6,806 nucleotides of DNA from Synergistaceae bacterium (GCA_017458545.1 JAFTBA010000002.1:1-6806), one strand, 5' to 3'; numbered from the stretch's first letter, positions 1 through 5,715 are shown. Program-made: numbers and translations. Notes: generated by a model from the sequence alone, not told the origin.

Positions 1-365
1 AGTGAGACAGTTATAGTACCCGGTGTTAATGTGATTGAGTTAGCGAGTACGACTCTTGCGGCTTGAGTTTTGAGAGCGGTATTGAATTTGACGAGGCAGG
101 GTTCGACATTAATATTAGGAGCGATGACCAGCTTAGTGATTGAGAAGTTAGCGCGCACAATCTCGATGAGCAGGACTGCAAGATACAAGAAAATATCGGG
201 TAATAATCTTGCGGTTCTGAGGAGGTTAGAGAAGGTGAGATTGAGACGTAAAATTTTTCTGACAAACAGGTCGAGCAGTAAAGAGATTAACGCACCGGCG
301 ATTAATATTTCGAGGGTAATCCTGCCGTTAAAGATTATCCATAGTAAGAAGTATATGAGGCTCAA
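1..365 (-). CDS. mnhE: Na+/H+ antiporter subunit E (MnhE/MrpE), 3' end cut by window edge
   Basis: This is a small membrane subunit of the multisubunit cation/proton antiporter (Mrp/Mnh), which exports Na+ in exchange for protons across the inner membrane. I translated 121 codons by hand. The frame has no ATG, because a stop lies at 396-398. The start is TTG at 363-365, preceded after 8 nt by a strong GGGAGG. The protein opens MSLIYFLLWIIFNGRITLEI, with hydrophobic segments at about residues 2-33 and 56-70. It then shows RLLPDIFLYLAVLLIEIVRAN and ends in the family signature ANSITLTPGT (residues 108-117), typical of MnhE. Family proteins are usually about 160 residues, so roughly 40 are missing to the left. 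The other antiporter subunits would be expected next in that direction. The family call rests on recognised motifs, not on a search. Confidence 0.88.
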   Translation of the reverse strand, partial: MSLIYFLLWIIFNGRITLEILIAGALISLLLDLFVRKILRLNLTFSNLLRTARLLPDIFLYLAVLLIEIVRANFSITKLVIAPNINVEPCLVKFNTALKTQAARVVLANSITLTPGTITVS

Positions 366-373
366 AAAAAATA

Positions 374-379
374 CCTCCC
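374..379 (-). promoter_or_regulatory. Strong ribosome binding site that sets the TTG start of mnhE
   Basis: On the minus strand GGGAGG lies 8 nt before TTG at 363-365. No ATG or GTG occurs in this frame between the upstream stop (396-398) and the TTG. The Shine-Dalgarno therefore fixes the unusual start codon. Confidence 0.8.
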
Positions 380-394
380 AGCGTAATATGAATT

Positions 395-423
395 TTTATA
401 TGAACAGTGAAATGTTTTTGTAA
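395..423 (-). promoter_or_regulatory. Candidate sigma-70 promoter for mnhE
   Basis: The minus strand shows TTACAA (418-423), a 17-nt spacer, then TATAAA (395-400). Transcription would begin near 388 and give a leader of about 23 nt that contains the ribosome binding site. It lies in the 103-bp gap between cbiB and mnhE, where I see no other gene. The -35 is only a moderate match. Read-through from cbiB is also possible, because I found no convincing terminator in the gap. Confidence 0.4.
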
Positions 424-468
424 TTTTAGCACAGAATGCTTCGGCTACGGTGTTAATGCAGAGAGACC

Positions 469-1410
469 TCAAATGATTACTGATATTACCACTGCCGACA
501 TAACCGCCAATCCGCACGCAGCATCAAGCACTCTCCACGTTCTCACGATGTCGGCAATTACGGGTTCATTAGCTCCCTCATTGAGAAACGGCCGACTCAC
601 GAACTCACCGCCGTAAAACGCTCCTCCCCCTAATCTCACTCCCAGCACTCCGGCAAATGCGCTCTCACCGTGTGCACTGTTGGGACTCTTATGCTTCAAC
701 CTGTCGTTCATGAACACCCTGAGACCTTCCCGAAGTTTTCCGCCCGTTAAAGCTCCCGACAAAATTATCATCACTCCTCCGATTCGGGCAGGCATAAAGT
801 TCAGAACATCATCAAGTTTCGCAGCTGCTTTCCCGTAACTTCCGTAACTCCCATAACCCAGCATTGAGTCAAGTGTGCTTGCTGCTTTGAACAACCAGAC
901 GCTTATACACGCTCCGTATTCGGGGTTAAACGCATGGCCTAACGCCGCAAAAAATATTACTGAGATTACACCGTCAACAGAGTTTTCGGCTATTGTTTCG
1001 ATAACGGCACGGGTGATTTCTGTTACGTTCAAATTATCAGTATCACGTCCAACAACAAACGATAAATATTTTCGCGCACCTTTCAAATCATTATTGATTA
1101 AACAGAAAAATACCGGAGCAGTTTCGTCCTTGAGGTCGCGCCACGCTAACGCGGAGTACAAAAGGTAAATTTCAACAAAAATATTACAGCCTGAAATGTA
1201 AAGCAGTGTTCCCGAAAAAAAACTCGCCGTTATGAGCGTAATCACCACAACGGCAAGTCCTCTTGCGAATGAAGAGTTATCCCTGAAAAAAATTTTATGC
1301 CAGAAAGTTATTGATTTGCCGATTAATTTAACGGGGTGAGGAAAGTTTCGGGGGTCTCCTAAAATTTCATCGGCAATAACCGCAAGACACAGTACAAGCG
1401 CAAATTTCAA
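469..1410 (-). CDS. cbiB: Adenosylcobinamide-phosphate synthase CbiB (CobD)
   Basis: This integral membrane enzyme of cobalamin synthesis makes the amide bond between adenosylcobyric acid and (R)-1-amino-2-propanol or its phosphate. At 313 residues it is full family length. Visible signatures are DEILGDP (14-20), HPVKLIG (25-31), GRDTDNL (121-127), ETIAENSVDGVIS (138-150), TLDSMLGY (179-186), KLDDVLNFMPARIGG (198-212) and KSPNSAHGESAFAGVLGVRLGG (241-262). Several hydrophobic segments fit a polytopic membrane protein. The start is TTG at 1408-1410. A TGA lies two codons upstream in frame, so no earlier start exists, and the ribosome binding site is very weak. The gene lies 17 nt after the SH3-protein stop and is probably co-transcribed and translationally coupled. 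The loop at 187-193 reads GSYGSYG, where relatives usually have a charged, longer KNERYRYFG-like stretch. No other cobalamin gene is visible in the window. Confidence 0.93.
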   Translation of the reverse strand: MKFALVLCLAVIADEILGDPRNFPHPVKLIGKSITFWHKIFFRDNSSFARGLAVVVITLITASFFSGTLLYISGCNIFVEIYLLYSALAWRDLKDETAPVFFCLINNDLKGARKYLSFVVGRDTDNLNVTEITRAVIETIAENSVDGVISVIFFAALGHAFNPEYGACISVWLFKAASTLDSMLGYGSYGSYGKAAAKLDDVLNFMPARIGGVMIILSGALTGGKLREGLRVFMNDRLKHKSPNSAHGESAFAGVLGVRLGGGAFYGGEFVSRPFLNEGANEPVIADIVRTWRVLDAACGLAVMSAVVISVII

Positions 1411-1415
1411 CTTTC

Positions 1416-1431
1416 AACGGCTAACGGCTAA
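1416..1431. repeat. Two tandem copies of AACGGCT at the SH3-gene/cbiB junction
   Basis: AACGGCT occurs at 1416-1422 and again at 1423-1429, followed by AA. On the coding strand this reads TTAGCCGTTAGCCGTT and spans the TAG stop of the SH3 gene and most of the short cbiB leader. The duplication occupies the place where a ribosome binding site for cbiB would be expected. Confidence 0.7.
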
Positions 1432-2162
1432 TAATCAGGATTGTTACGTGTACCCCTGTAAAGCTCAACTGACATTACAGTTCCCTCACTGTCGCCGTTC
1501 TCACGTCTTTCAGCGATAACGAGCGTCATGTTCCTGTCAGCAAGCTCGAACGAGAGAACACTCATATCAGGGTCATCGTAAGGTGTCTCGCGCAGTGTAG
1601 GCGTGCCTAACTTAGAGCGTACTTCGGGCTGAGTCATGTCGATTAAATCAACGCCGAGCATTTCACGGCATATCTCGAAGCGGTTGGTAGTGAAATACAA
1701 ATCCTCAACGCCGTTCTTAGTCTTTCTTACCATGAACTCAGCGCCTTCAGTGATGTAGGTTGTGATACCGTCATCTGTTGCCGATGACCAGCCGCGCGGA
1801 TTGGCCATGATTTTGCGCCTTGCTTTGGCGTAATTCTTGTAGATGTTGGATGCTGATTTGCTTTTGCCGCCCATTTTGAGGCGTATGCCGTTCTGTGGAA
1901 GCCAGCCCGTTTTGCCGTTAACGTTTACTTTGTACCAGAGGTAATTGTTACTGTCTCTTGTTGCGCTCGGAACGCTGATCCATTTCATGGGCATTTTGAT
2001 TTCTTCGCTGCGTGAATTTCCGTCAGCTTTCCTGTAAAGAGGTAAATATTCTTCGAGAGGGTAAGCCCACTGTCCTTTTGAAGGGGGATTGGGAACAGCG
2101 AATGACGATGAAACGAACATTAACGTTAAAACTAATGCGAGTAATGATACTTTCTTTGCCAT
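1428..2162 (-). CDS. Secreted SH3-domain protein of unknown function
   Basis: The product is 244 residues from ATG 2160-2162. I chose this start because AAAGGAGT lies 9 nt upstream and it places a clear signal peptide at the N-terminus: lysines at 3-4, a hydrophobic core at 5-17 and a likely signal peptidase I site after SSSFA (22). An in-frame ATG at 2205-2207 would add 15 polar residues and overlap the kinase gene. Mature residues about 35-95 resemble a bacterial SH3 domain (LPLYRKADGN, then WYKVNVNGKTGWLPQNGIRL). The rest matches no family I recognise. Residues 177-190 (TQPEVRSKLGTPTL) followed by strand-rich sequence faintly resemble the small lipoprotein/BamE-like 'EVRxxLGxPT' pattern. 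I see no lipobox, and the single cysteine (165) is internal. The protein is probably periplasmic or exported and may bind cell wall, but the role is unknown. It sits between the kinase and cbiB in one operon. Confidence 0.85.
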   Translation of the reverse strand: MAKKVSLLALVLTLMFVSSSFAVPNPPSKGQWAYPLEEYLPLYRKADGNSRSEEIKMPMKWISVPSATRDSNNYLWYKVNVNGKTGWLPQNGIRLKMGGKSKSASNIYKNYAKARRKIMANPRGWSSATDDGITTYITEGAEFMVRKTKNGVEDLYFTTNRFEICREMLGVDLIDMTQPEVRSKLGTPTLRETPYDDPDMSVLSFELADRNMTLVIAERRENGDSEGTVMSVELYRGTRNNPDY

Positions 2163-2171
2163 TATGGTTTG

Positions 2172-2179
2172 ACTCCTTT
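2172..2179 (-). promoter_or_regulatory. Ribosome binding site that sets the SH3-protein start
   Basis: The coding strand reads AAAGGAGT, then 9 nt, then ATG at 2160-2162. It lies in the 34-bp gap after the kinase stop codon. The in-frame upstream ATG at 2205-2207 has no comparable site, so the shorter protein with the signal peptide is preferred. Confidence 0.8.
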
Positions 2180-2196
2180 GCGTGAATTTGGAGTGA

Positions 2197-3876
2197 TTAT
2201 ACATCAAGGCAGCTCCCTCCGATGAACTCTCTGATTACCGAGTTGTTAGGTATGCCGTCATTGTTGAGCGCAGGAACGAAACGCAGAATATTCAGCAGCC
2301 TCAGAGCCTCGCTGAATACGCTCGAATTTTCGTCAACAGTATGCAGCAAAGGTTCAACATAAGGTTTCAGCACTCCAAGCTCATAGGGAAGCGATGAGTT
2401 GAAAATAGCGTTAGCCCTGCTCCTGTAAGGGAATATATATTTCCTTGCGCCCCTTATTACTTTCGGGTAAACTTCAAGCGTTACCTGAGCTGATTTCCCT
2501 CTAGTTCTGTAATCGCGGATTATCCTGCGGAGTAATCTGTTATCGCTCGTACTCGTTCTGTTGTGAGGGTCAATGCAAATTCCCGTCAACGGCGAAACGA
2601 ATACACCATACCTTCCCGACGCAGGTATCATCTCCAAAATCTGATCGTTCAATCCGTGAATGCCCTCCATTATGAGAACATCGGAAGGTTTCAGTTTGAT
2701 GACTTTACCCGGTTCTTTCTTGCCCGTTATGAAATTGTAAACCGGAGTAGTTACCTCATCGCCTGCCAGTATTCTCGATAAGTTATCGCCTAGAAGCTCA
2801 AGGTCTAATGCGTCAAGGCGTTCATAGTCGTATTCACCGGTCTCATCTTTAGGTGAGTCCTCGCGTTCCTTGAAGTAGTTATCGAGAGGCAATGTAACGG
2901 GAGTTTTTCCGCAGACCATTAACTGAACCTTGAGGCGTTCGGAAAAAGTTGTTTTCCCTGAACCCGAAGGCCCTGCAATAGTTACAACTTTGACGGGTTT
3001 AGCTGCTATGTCCTCAGCTATGTTGCCTAATGACTGAGAATGAAACGCCTCTGCTATGAGGATTAACTCCTGTATTCTTCCTTCAGTAACGCGGTGATGA
3101 AGTTTGTTGAGGTAATTGAGGTCGAGGACCTGAAGCCAGTGAGCGTAGTCGAAGAATACTTTGCCCATTGAAGGGTCTAACCTGAGCTCGGGCATTTTGT
3201 CGGGAGCGTCAGGGCGCGGAAAACGTAAGAGCATACCCTGTTCATAGAGAACGACATCGAACATTCTCAGAGCACCTGTTGACGAAGCTAAAGGGCCTCC
3301 GCAAAAATATCCGTAACGTTCACCGCACCTGTAGACCTCAACGGGGTCAAGGTTAGCCCTCACGAAAAGCTCAGCGATTTCGGGTTCACCCTGACGCTGA
3401 AAGACTCTTCTAGCTTTGTCAATGGTAAGTATCTCGCGTGTAATAGCAGAGTCACGGCGGATAATGTCATTCATTTCTGATTTAATTTTTTCTACATCGG
3501 ATTGGGTTACGGGTCCGTCTTCAAATTCCCAATAATGACCGTCAGCAAGTGAATGTCTTAGGATTGCTTTACGTCCGAGAACTCTTGCACACGCTATGAT
3601 TAATACGAATCCTAAAGTACGTTTGTAAATGCGCTGGCCTGTTGGGGAAGTTGACGTAATAAATTCGACTGTAGCATCCTCATCAACAATCCAGTCAAGA
3701 GGACGGGTATAATTATTGACGAACCATGCTATAACTCTTCGCTGAGGCATATCGTGCTTCGTAATCATTTCGTCCATAACATCATGACCTGTTACAGGGG
3801 TCTCACCTGCTATGTAACTCGCTATGTAAGTATCTCTTTTTGCTGCTGCGGTTAATACACAAACTGTGAATGCCAT
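2197..3876 (-). CDS. Nucleoside (uridine-type) kinase with N-terminal TGS/ThrRS-like region
   Basis: The 559-residue fusion is of the kind annotated as nucleoside kinase or uridine-kinase-like ATPase. The C-terminal half is a phosphoribulokinase/uridine kinase fold: Walker A GPSGSGKT (302-309), LPLDNYFKERED (329-340), DYERLDALDLELL (350-362), TTPVYNFITGKK (376-387) and Walker B-like DVLIMEGIHGLND (399-411). It should phosphorylate a nucleoside or related substrate in the cytoplasm with ATP or GTP, but the substrate is not shown. The N-terminal half looks like the TGS plus second additional domain of threonyl-tRNA synthetase, including DGHYWEF (112-118) and ERYGYFCGGPLASSTG (186-201). The ThrRS editing ligands appear lost: the HxxxH positions read R86 and F90, and CxGPH reads CGGPL with only C192 kept. 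ATG 3876 has GGAAGGT 11 nt upstream. It is the first gene of the operon with the SH3 protein and cbiB. Confidence 0.88.
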   Translation of the reverse strand: MAFTVCVLTAAAKRDTYIASYIAGETPVTGHDVMDEMITKHDMPQRRVIAWFVNNYTRPLDWIVDEDATVEFITSTSPTGQRIYKRTLGFVLIIACARVLGRKAILRHSLADGHYWEFEDGPVTQSDVEKIKSEMNDIIRRDSAITREILTIDKARRVFQRQGEPEIAELFVRANLDPVEVYRCGERYGYFCGGPLASSTGALRMFDVVLYEQGMLLRFPRPDAPDKMPELRLDPSMGKVFFDYAHWLQVLDLNYLNKLHHRVTEGRIQELILIAEAFHSQSLGNIAEDIAAKPVKVVTIAGPSGSGKTTFSERLKVQLMVCGKTPVTLPLDNYFKEREDSPKDETGEYDYERLDALDLELLGDNLSRILAGDEVTTPVYNFITGKKEPGKVIKLKPSDVLIMEGIHGLNDQILEMIPASGRYGVFVSPLTGICIDPHNRTSTSDNRLLRRIIRDYRTRGKSAQVTLEVYPKVIRGARKYIFPYRSRANAIFNSSLPYELGVLKPYVEPLLHTVDENSSVFSEALRLLNILRFVPALNNDGIPNNSVIREFIGGSCLDV

Positions 3877-3887
3877 AATAATCTAGC

Positions 3888-3918
3888 ACCTTCCGTTAAA
3901 ATTTCTGCTATTATAACT
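3888..3918 (-). promoter_or_regulatory. Candidate promoter -10 and ribosome binding site for the kinase operon
   Basis: The minus strand carries AGTTATAAT (3910-3918), with a perfect TATAAT at 3910-3915 and G at -14. GGAAGGT follows at 3888-3894, 11 nt before ATG 3876. Transcription would start near 3903. No good -35 hexamer is visible 16-18 bp upstream, so an activator or a -10-driven promoter is possible. The same nine bases occur in the divergent promoter at 4014-4022. Confidence 0.5.
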
Positions 3919-3926
3919 GAAATCAC

Positions 3927-3951
3927 GTAATGAGGCTTATGTAATGATTAC
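3927..3951. repeat. Direct repeat GTAATGA (two copies) with an embedded palindrome
   Basis: GTAATGA occurs at 3927-3933 and 3941-3947, 14 bp apart start to start. The second copy is part of an 11-bp palindrome, GTAATgATTAC (3941-3951). It lies between the two divergent promoters, just upstream of the kinase -10, so it could be a regulator-binding site. Function is inferred from position only. Confidence 0.45.
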
Positions 3952-3990
3952 TGCCCGTAAATTTAACCCTACGCATAAAGCCTCAGGCTT
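3931..3990. promoter_or_regulatory. Overlapping inverted repeats between divergent promoters (possible operator)
   Basis: TGAGGCTT (3931-3938) is a perfect 8-bp inverse of AAGCCTCA (3978-3985). It is extended by ATG (3939-3941) pairing with CAT (3974-3976) across one bulged A. The right arm also belongs to a second palindrome, AAGCCT-C-AGGCTT (3978-3990). The same sequence family is therefore present three times. Because the element lies upstream of both candidate -10 boxes, it is more likely a DNA-binding site than a transcribed leader. The 3978-3990 hairpin could alternatively be a weak relic terminator. Confidence 0.45.
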
Positions 3991-4013
3991 CTTTAGGTGT
4001 GAATCTTCTTGTG

Positions 4014-4022
4014 AGTTATAAT
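4014..4022 (+). promoter_or_regulatory. Candidate -10 region for the aldo/keto reductase operon
   Basis: AGTTATAAT contains a perfect TATAAT at 4017-4022 with G at -14. The best -35 is poor (TTAGGT, 3993-3998, 18-bp spacer). Transcription would begin near 4029, leaving a leader of about 46 nt before ATG 4075. The box overlaps the ATG at 4021-4023, so that ATG could not be translated from this promoter. Confidence 0.5.
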
Positions 4023-4074
4023 GAAAAAATCACGAAAGCTGCGACATAATATTTTGTATGGAGATGATAAAAAA

Positions 4075-5016
4075 ATGGGAAACGTTCCTGGTCTGACGAA
4101 AACAGTTTCACGAATCTTTTTCGGAACAGCTAATCCGCCTGTATCAACAGGTGATATAACAGCTTATGACCTTCTGGACAGTGTTTTAGAGACAGGTATT
4201 AATGCGTTTGACTGCGCCCGCAGTTACGGCAAGGCTGAAGAAATTTTAGGGAAATGGATTGAGTCACGCAAATGCCGCGAAAAAGTAATCATTCTCACTA
4301 AATGCGGTGATGTGAAAGCAGGTACAGTTTCAGTAAACCGCAGCGTAATTATGGAGCAGCTCAATCAAAGTTTGGAATCATTGCGTACTGATTGCATTGA
4401 TATTTATCTTCTTCACCGCGATGATCCTAATACTCCTGTCGAAGAATTTATAGACACTCTTAACAAAGCAAAAGAAGCAGGAAAAATAAAAGTTTTCGGC
4501 GTTTCCAACTGGACACATCAGCGAATCGAAAAGGCTAACCGTTATGCAGAGTCAAAAGGTCTGACAGGCTTTCAGGTATCAAGCCCTAATTACGGACTTG
4601 CGCTTCAGGTTCAGGATTTATGGGGCGGAGGATGCGTCTCAATTTCGGGCGATAAAGCTGCATGTTCATGGTATGCCGGAAATCAAATGCCTGTAATAGC
4701 TTATTCCAGTTTAGGACGCGGATTTTTCAGCGGTAAGTTCAAAGCAGGAGATTATGAGAGTGCTCGCTGTCATATGGATTCATTTGCTCAGAAAGGCTAT
4801 CTCTGTGAAGCGAATATGCTGCGTTTGCGGAGGGCAGAAAAATTAGCGGACAGATACGGGGTTTCAGTCCCTGAAATTGCAATGCGCTATGTCTTCAGCA
4901 ATAAGATGAATATTTTTGCGGTTGTCAGCACAACATCAGCAGAGCGTTTACGGATGAATATTCATGCTGCTAACAATCCCCTGAGTGCTGAAGATGCCGC
5001 ATATCTGGAGGCTTAA
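4075..5016 (+). CDS. Aldo/keto reductase family oxidoreductase
   Basis: This is an NAD(P)H-dependent cytoplasmic reductase with a TIM-barrel fold, of 313 residues from ATG 4075. The catalytic tetrad is intact in this numbering: D46 and Y51 in NAFDCARSYG, K76 in LTKCGD and H114 in YLLHRDD. KVFGVSNW, FQVSSPNYGLA, VIAYSSLGRGFFSGKF and the late EIAMRYVFS...STTS stretch follow in the order usual for the family. I prefer ATG 4075 because GGAG lies at 4060-4063 and the barrel begins directly after it (LTKTVSRIFFGTANPP). The alternative ATG 4021 adds 18 basic residues and falls inside a TATAAT box. The substrate is unknown. It is followed after 5 nt by a YczE-like membrane protein, whose ribosome binding site lies inside this gene, so the two are probably made together. 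Confidence 0.92.
   Translation: MGNVPGLTKTVSRIFFGTANPPVSTGDITAYDLLDSVLETGINAFDCARSYGKAEEILGKWIESRKCREKVIILTKCGDVKAGTVSVNRSVIMEQLNQSLESLRTDCIDIYLLHRDDPNTPVEEFIDTLNKAKEAGKIKVFGVSNWTHQRIEKANRYAESKGLTGFQVSSPNYGLALQVQDLWGGGCVSISGDKAACSWYAGNQMPVIAYSSLGRGFFSGKFKAGDYESARCHMDSFAQKGYLCEANMLRLRRAEKLADRYGVSVPEIAMRYVFSNKMNIFAVVSTTSAERLRMNIHAANNPLSAEDAAYLEA
5007..5011 (+). promoter_or_regulatory. Ribosome binding site of the YczE-like gene inside the reductase gene
   Basis: GGAGG lies 10 nt before ATG 5022 and overlaps the last sense codons of the reductase, whose stop is at 5014-5016. The arrangement suggests translational coupling of the two genes. Confidence 0.75.
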
Positions 5017-5021
5017 CGGCC

Positions 5022-5687
5022 ATGAAGGTAAAAGACGCTGATTTGCACGAGATATTTTTACGTCTGGTATTTCTTTTCTGCGGCCTTACTGTTGCGCATT
5101 TAGGCGTTACGTTGTTCCTGCTCGCTAATCTGGGCGCAGATCCCTTCAACGTATTTGTTCAGGGACTTAATCATTTAATGCGCGGTTTCAATCTTACACA
5201 CGGTATCATTCATATGGGTCTATCTTTCATGATAATACTTGTCTTGCTGGTTGTAGATCGAAGTTACATCAAAGCAGGTACTGTCATATGTATGTTTTGC
5301 GGAGGACCGATAATAGATTTTTTCATGTGGCTGCTTAAAGGGCTTGAGATAGAAAGCACGGGATTGCTGATTAAAATTCCTGTTTTAATTTTAGGCTGTG
5401 TAATTCTTGCCTTCGGAATGACCATCGTAATACGCTCTGAAGCAGGCACAGGACCTAATGATTTAGTTGCCGTTGTGATAAGTGAAAAAGGGCATTTCAA
5501 TTTCGGGCTTACCAGAGTAATAACAGACAGCATATTTGTTCTTATCGGCTTCCTTATGGGCGGCAAACTCGGAATAGGTACAATAATTTGCGCTTTCTTA
5601 GTAGGATTCGTTGCAGACTTTTTCATGCCCTATTCGCAGAAAATCATAAACTCAGGACTCAAAATAAAGCGTTCTCTGTCCTGCTGA
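5022..5687 (+). CDS. YczE/YyaS-like integral membrane protein
   Basis: This 221-residue polytopic membrane protein resembles the YczE family (COG2364), whose function is not established. Hydrophobic segments lie at about residues 11-36, 60-78, 85-106, 115-137, 164-180 and 185-203. Family-like motifs are ANLGADPFNVFVQGLN (35-50), SEAGTGPNDLVAVVIS (139-154) and GKLGIGTIICAFLVGFVADF (181-200). The two halves are related: GTVICMFCGGPIIDFFM (86-102) matches GTIICAFLVGFVADFFM (186-202) exactly 100 residues apart, and LGADP matches AGTGP about 104 residues apart. The C-terminus is basic (KIIN...KIKR) and probably cytoplasmic. A role in small-molecule transport together with the reductase is possible but unproven. 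Confidence 0.87.
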   Translation: MKVKDADLHEIFLRLVFLFCGLTVAHLGVTLFLLANLGADPFNVFVQGLNHLMRGFNLTHGIIHMGLSFMIILVLLVVDRSYIKAGTVICMFCGGPIIDFFMWLLKGLEIESTGLLIKIPVLILGCVILAFGMTIVIRSEAGTGPNDLVAVVISEKGHFNFGLTRVITDSIFVLIGFLMGGKLGIGTIICAFLVGFVADFFMPYSQKIINSGLKIKRSLSC

Positions 5688-5715
5688 ACACTTATTCTCA
5701 CTACCAACAAAAAAA

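Noticed and set aside
70..423. Open frame of 117 codons on the plus strand
   Set aside because: It is antisense to mnhE, has a basic low-complexity composition and no ribosome binding site. The minus-strand translation has a clear family signature.
425..450. AGCA...TGCT hairpin as a terminator after cbiB
   Set aside because: It has only four base pairs and no T-run downstream, so it is too weak to call.
875..1168. Open frame of 97 codons on the plus strand opposite cbiB
   Set aside because: It is a shadow of cbiB, with no motif and no initiation signals.
2163..2207. N-terminal extension of the SH3 protein from ATG 2207
   Set aside because: It overlaps the kinase 3' end, lacks a ribosome binding site and would bury the signal peptide. 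ATG 2162 has a strong site at good spacing.
3978..3994. AAGCCTCAGGCTT followed by CTTT as an intrinsic terminator
   Set aside because: The stem is only five pairs with a 3-nt loop, the T-tract is poor, and no gene ends there in either direction. It was kept only as part of an inverted-repeat region.
5264..5626. Open frame of 120 codons on the minus strand inside the YczE-like gene
   Set aside because: Its K/P/I/T-rich composition is typical of the complement of a hydrophobic membrane gene, and it has no recognisable domain or ribosome binding site.
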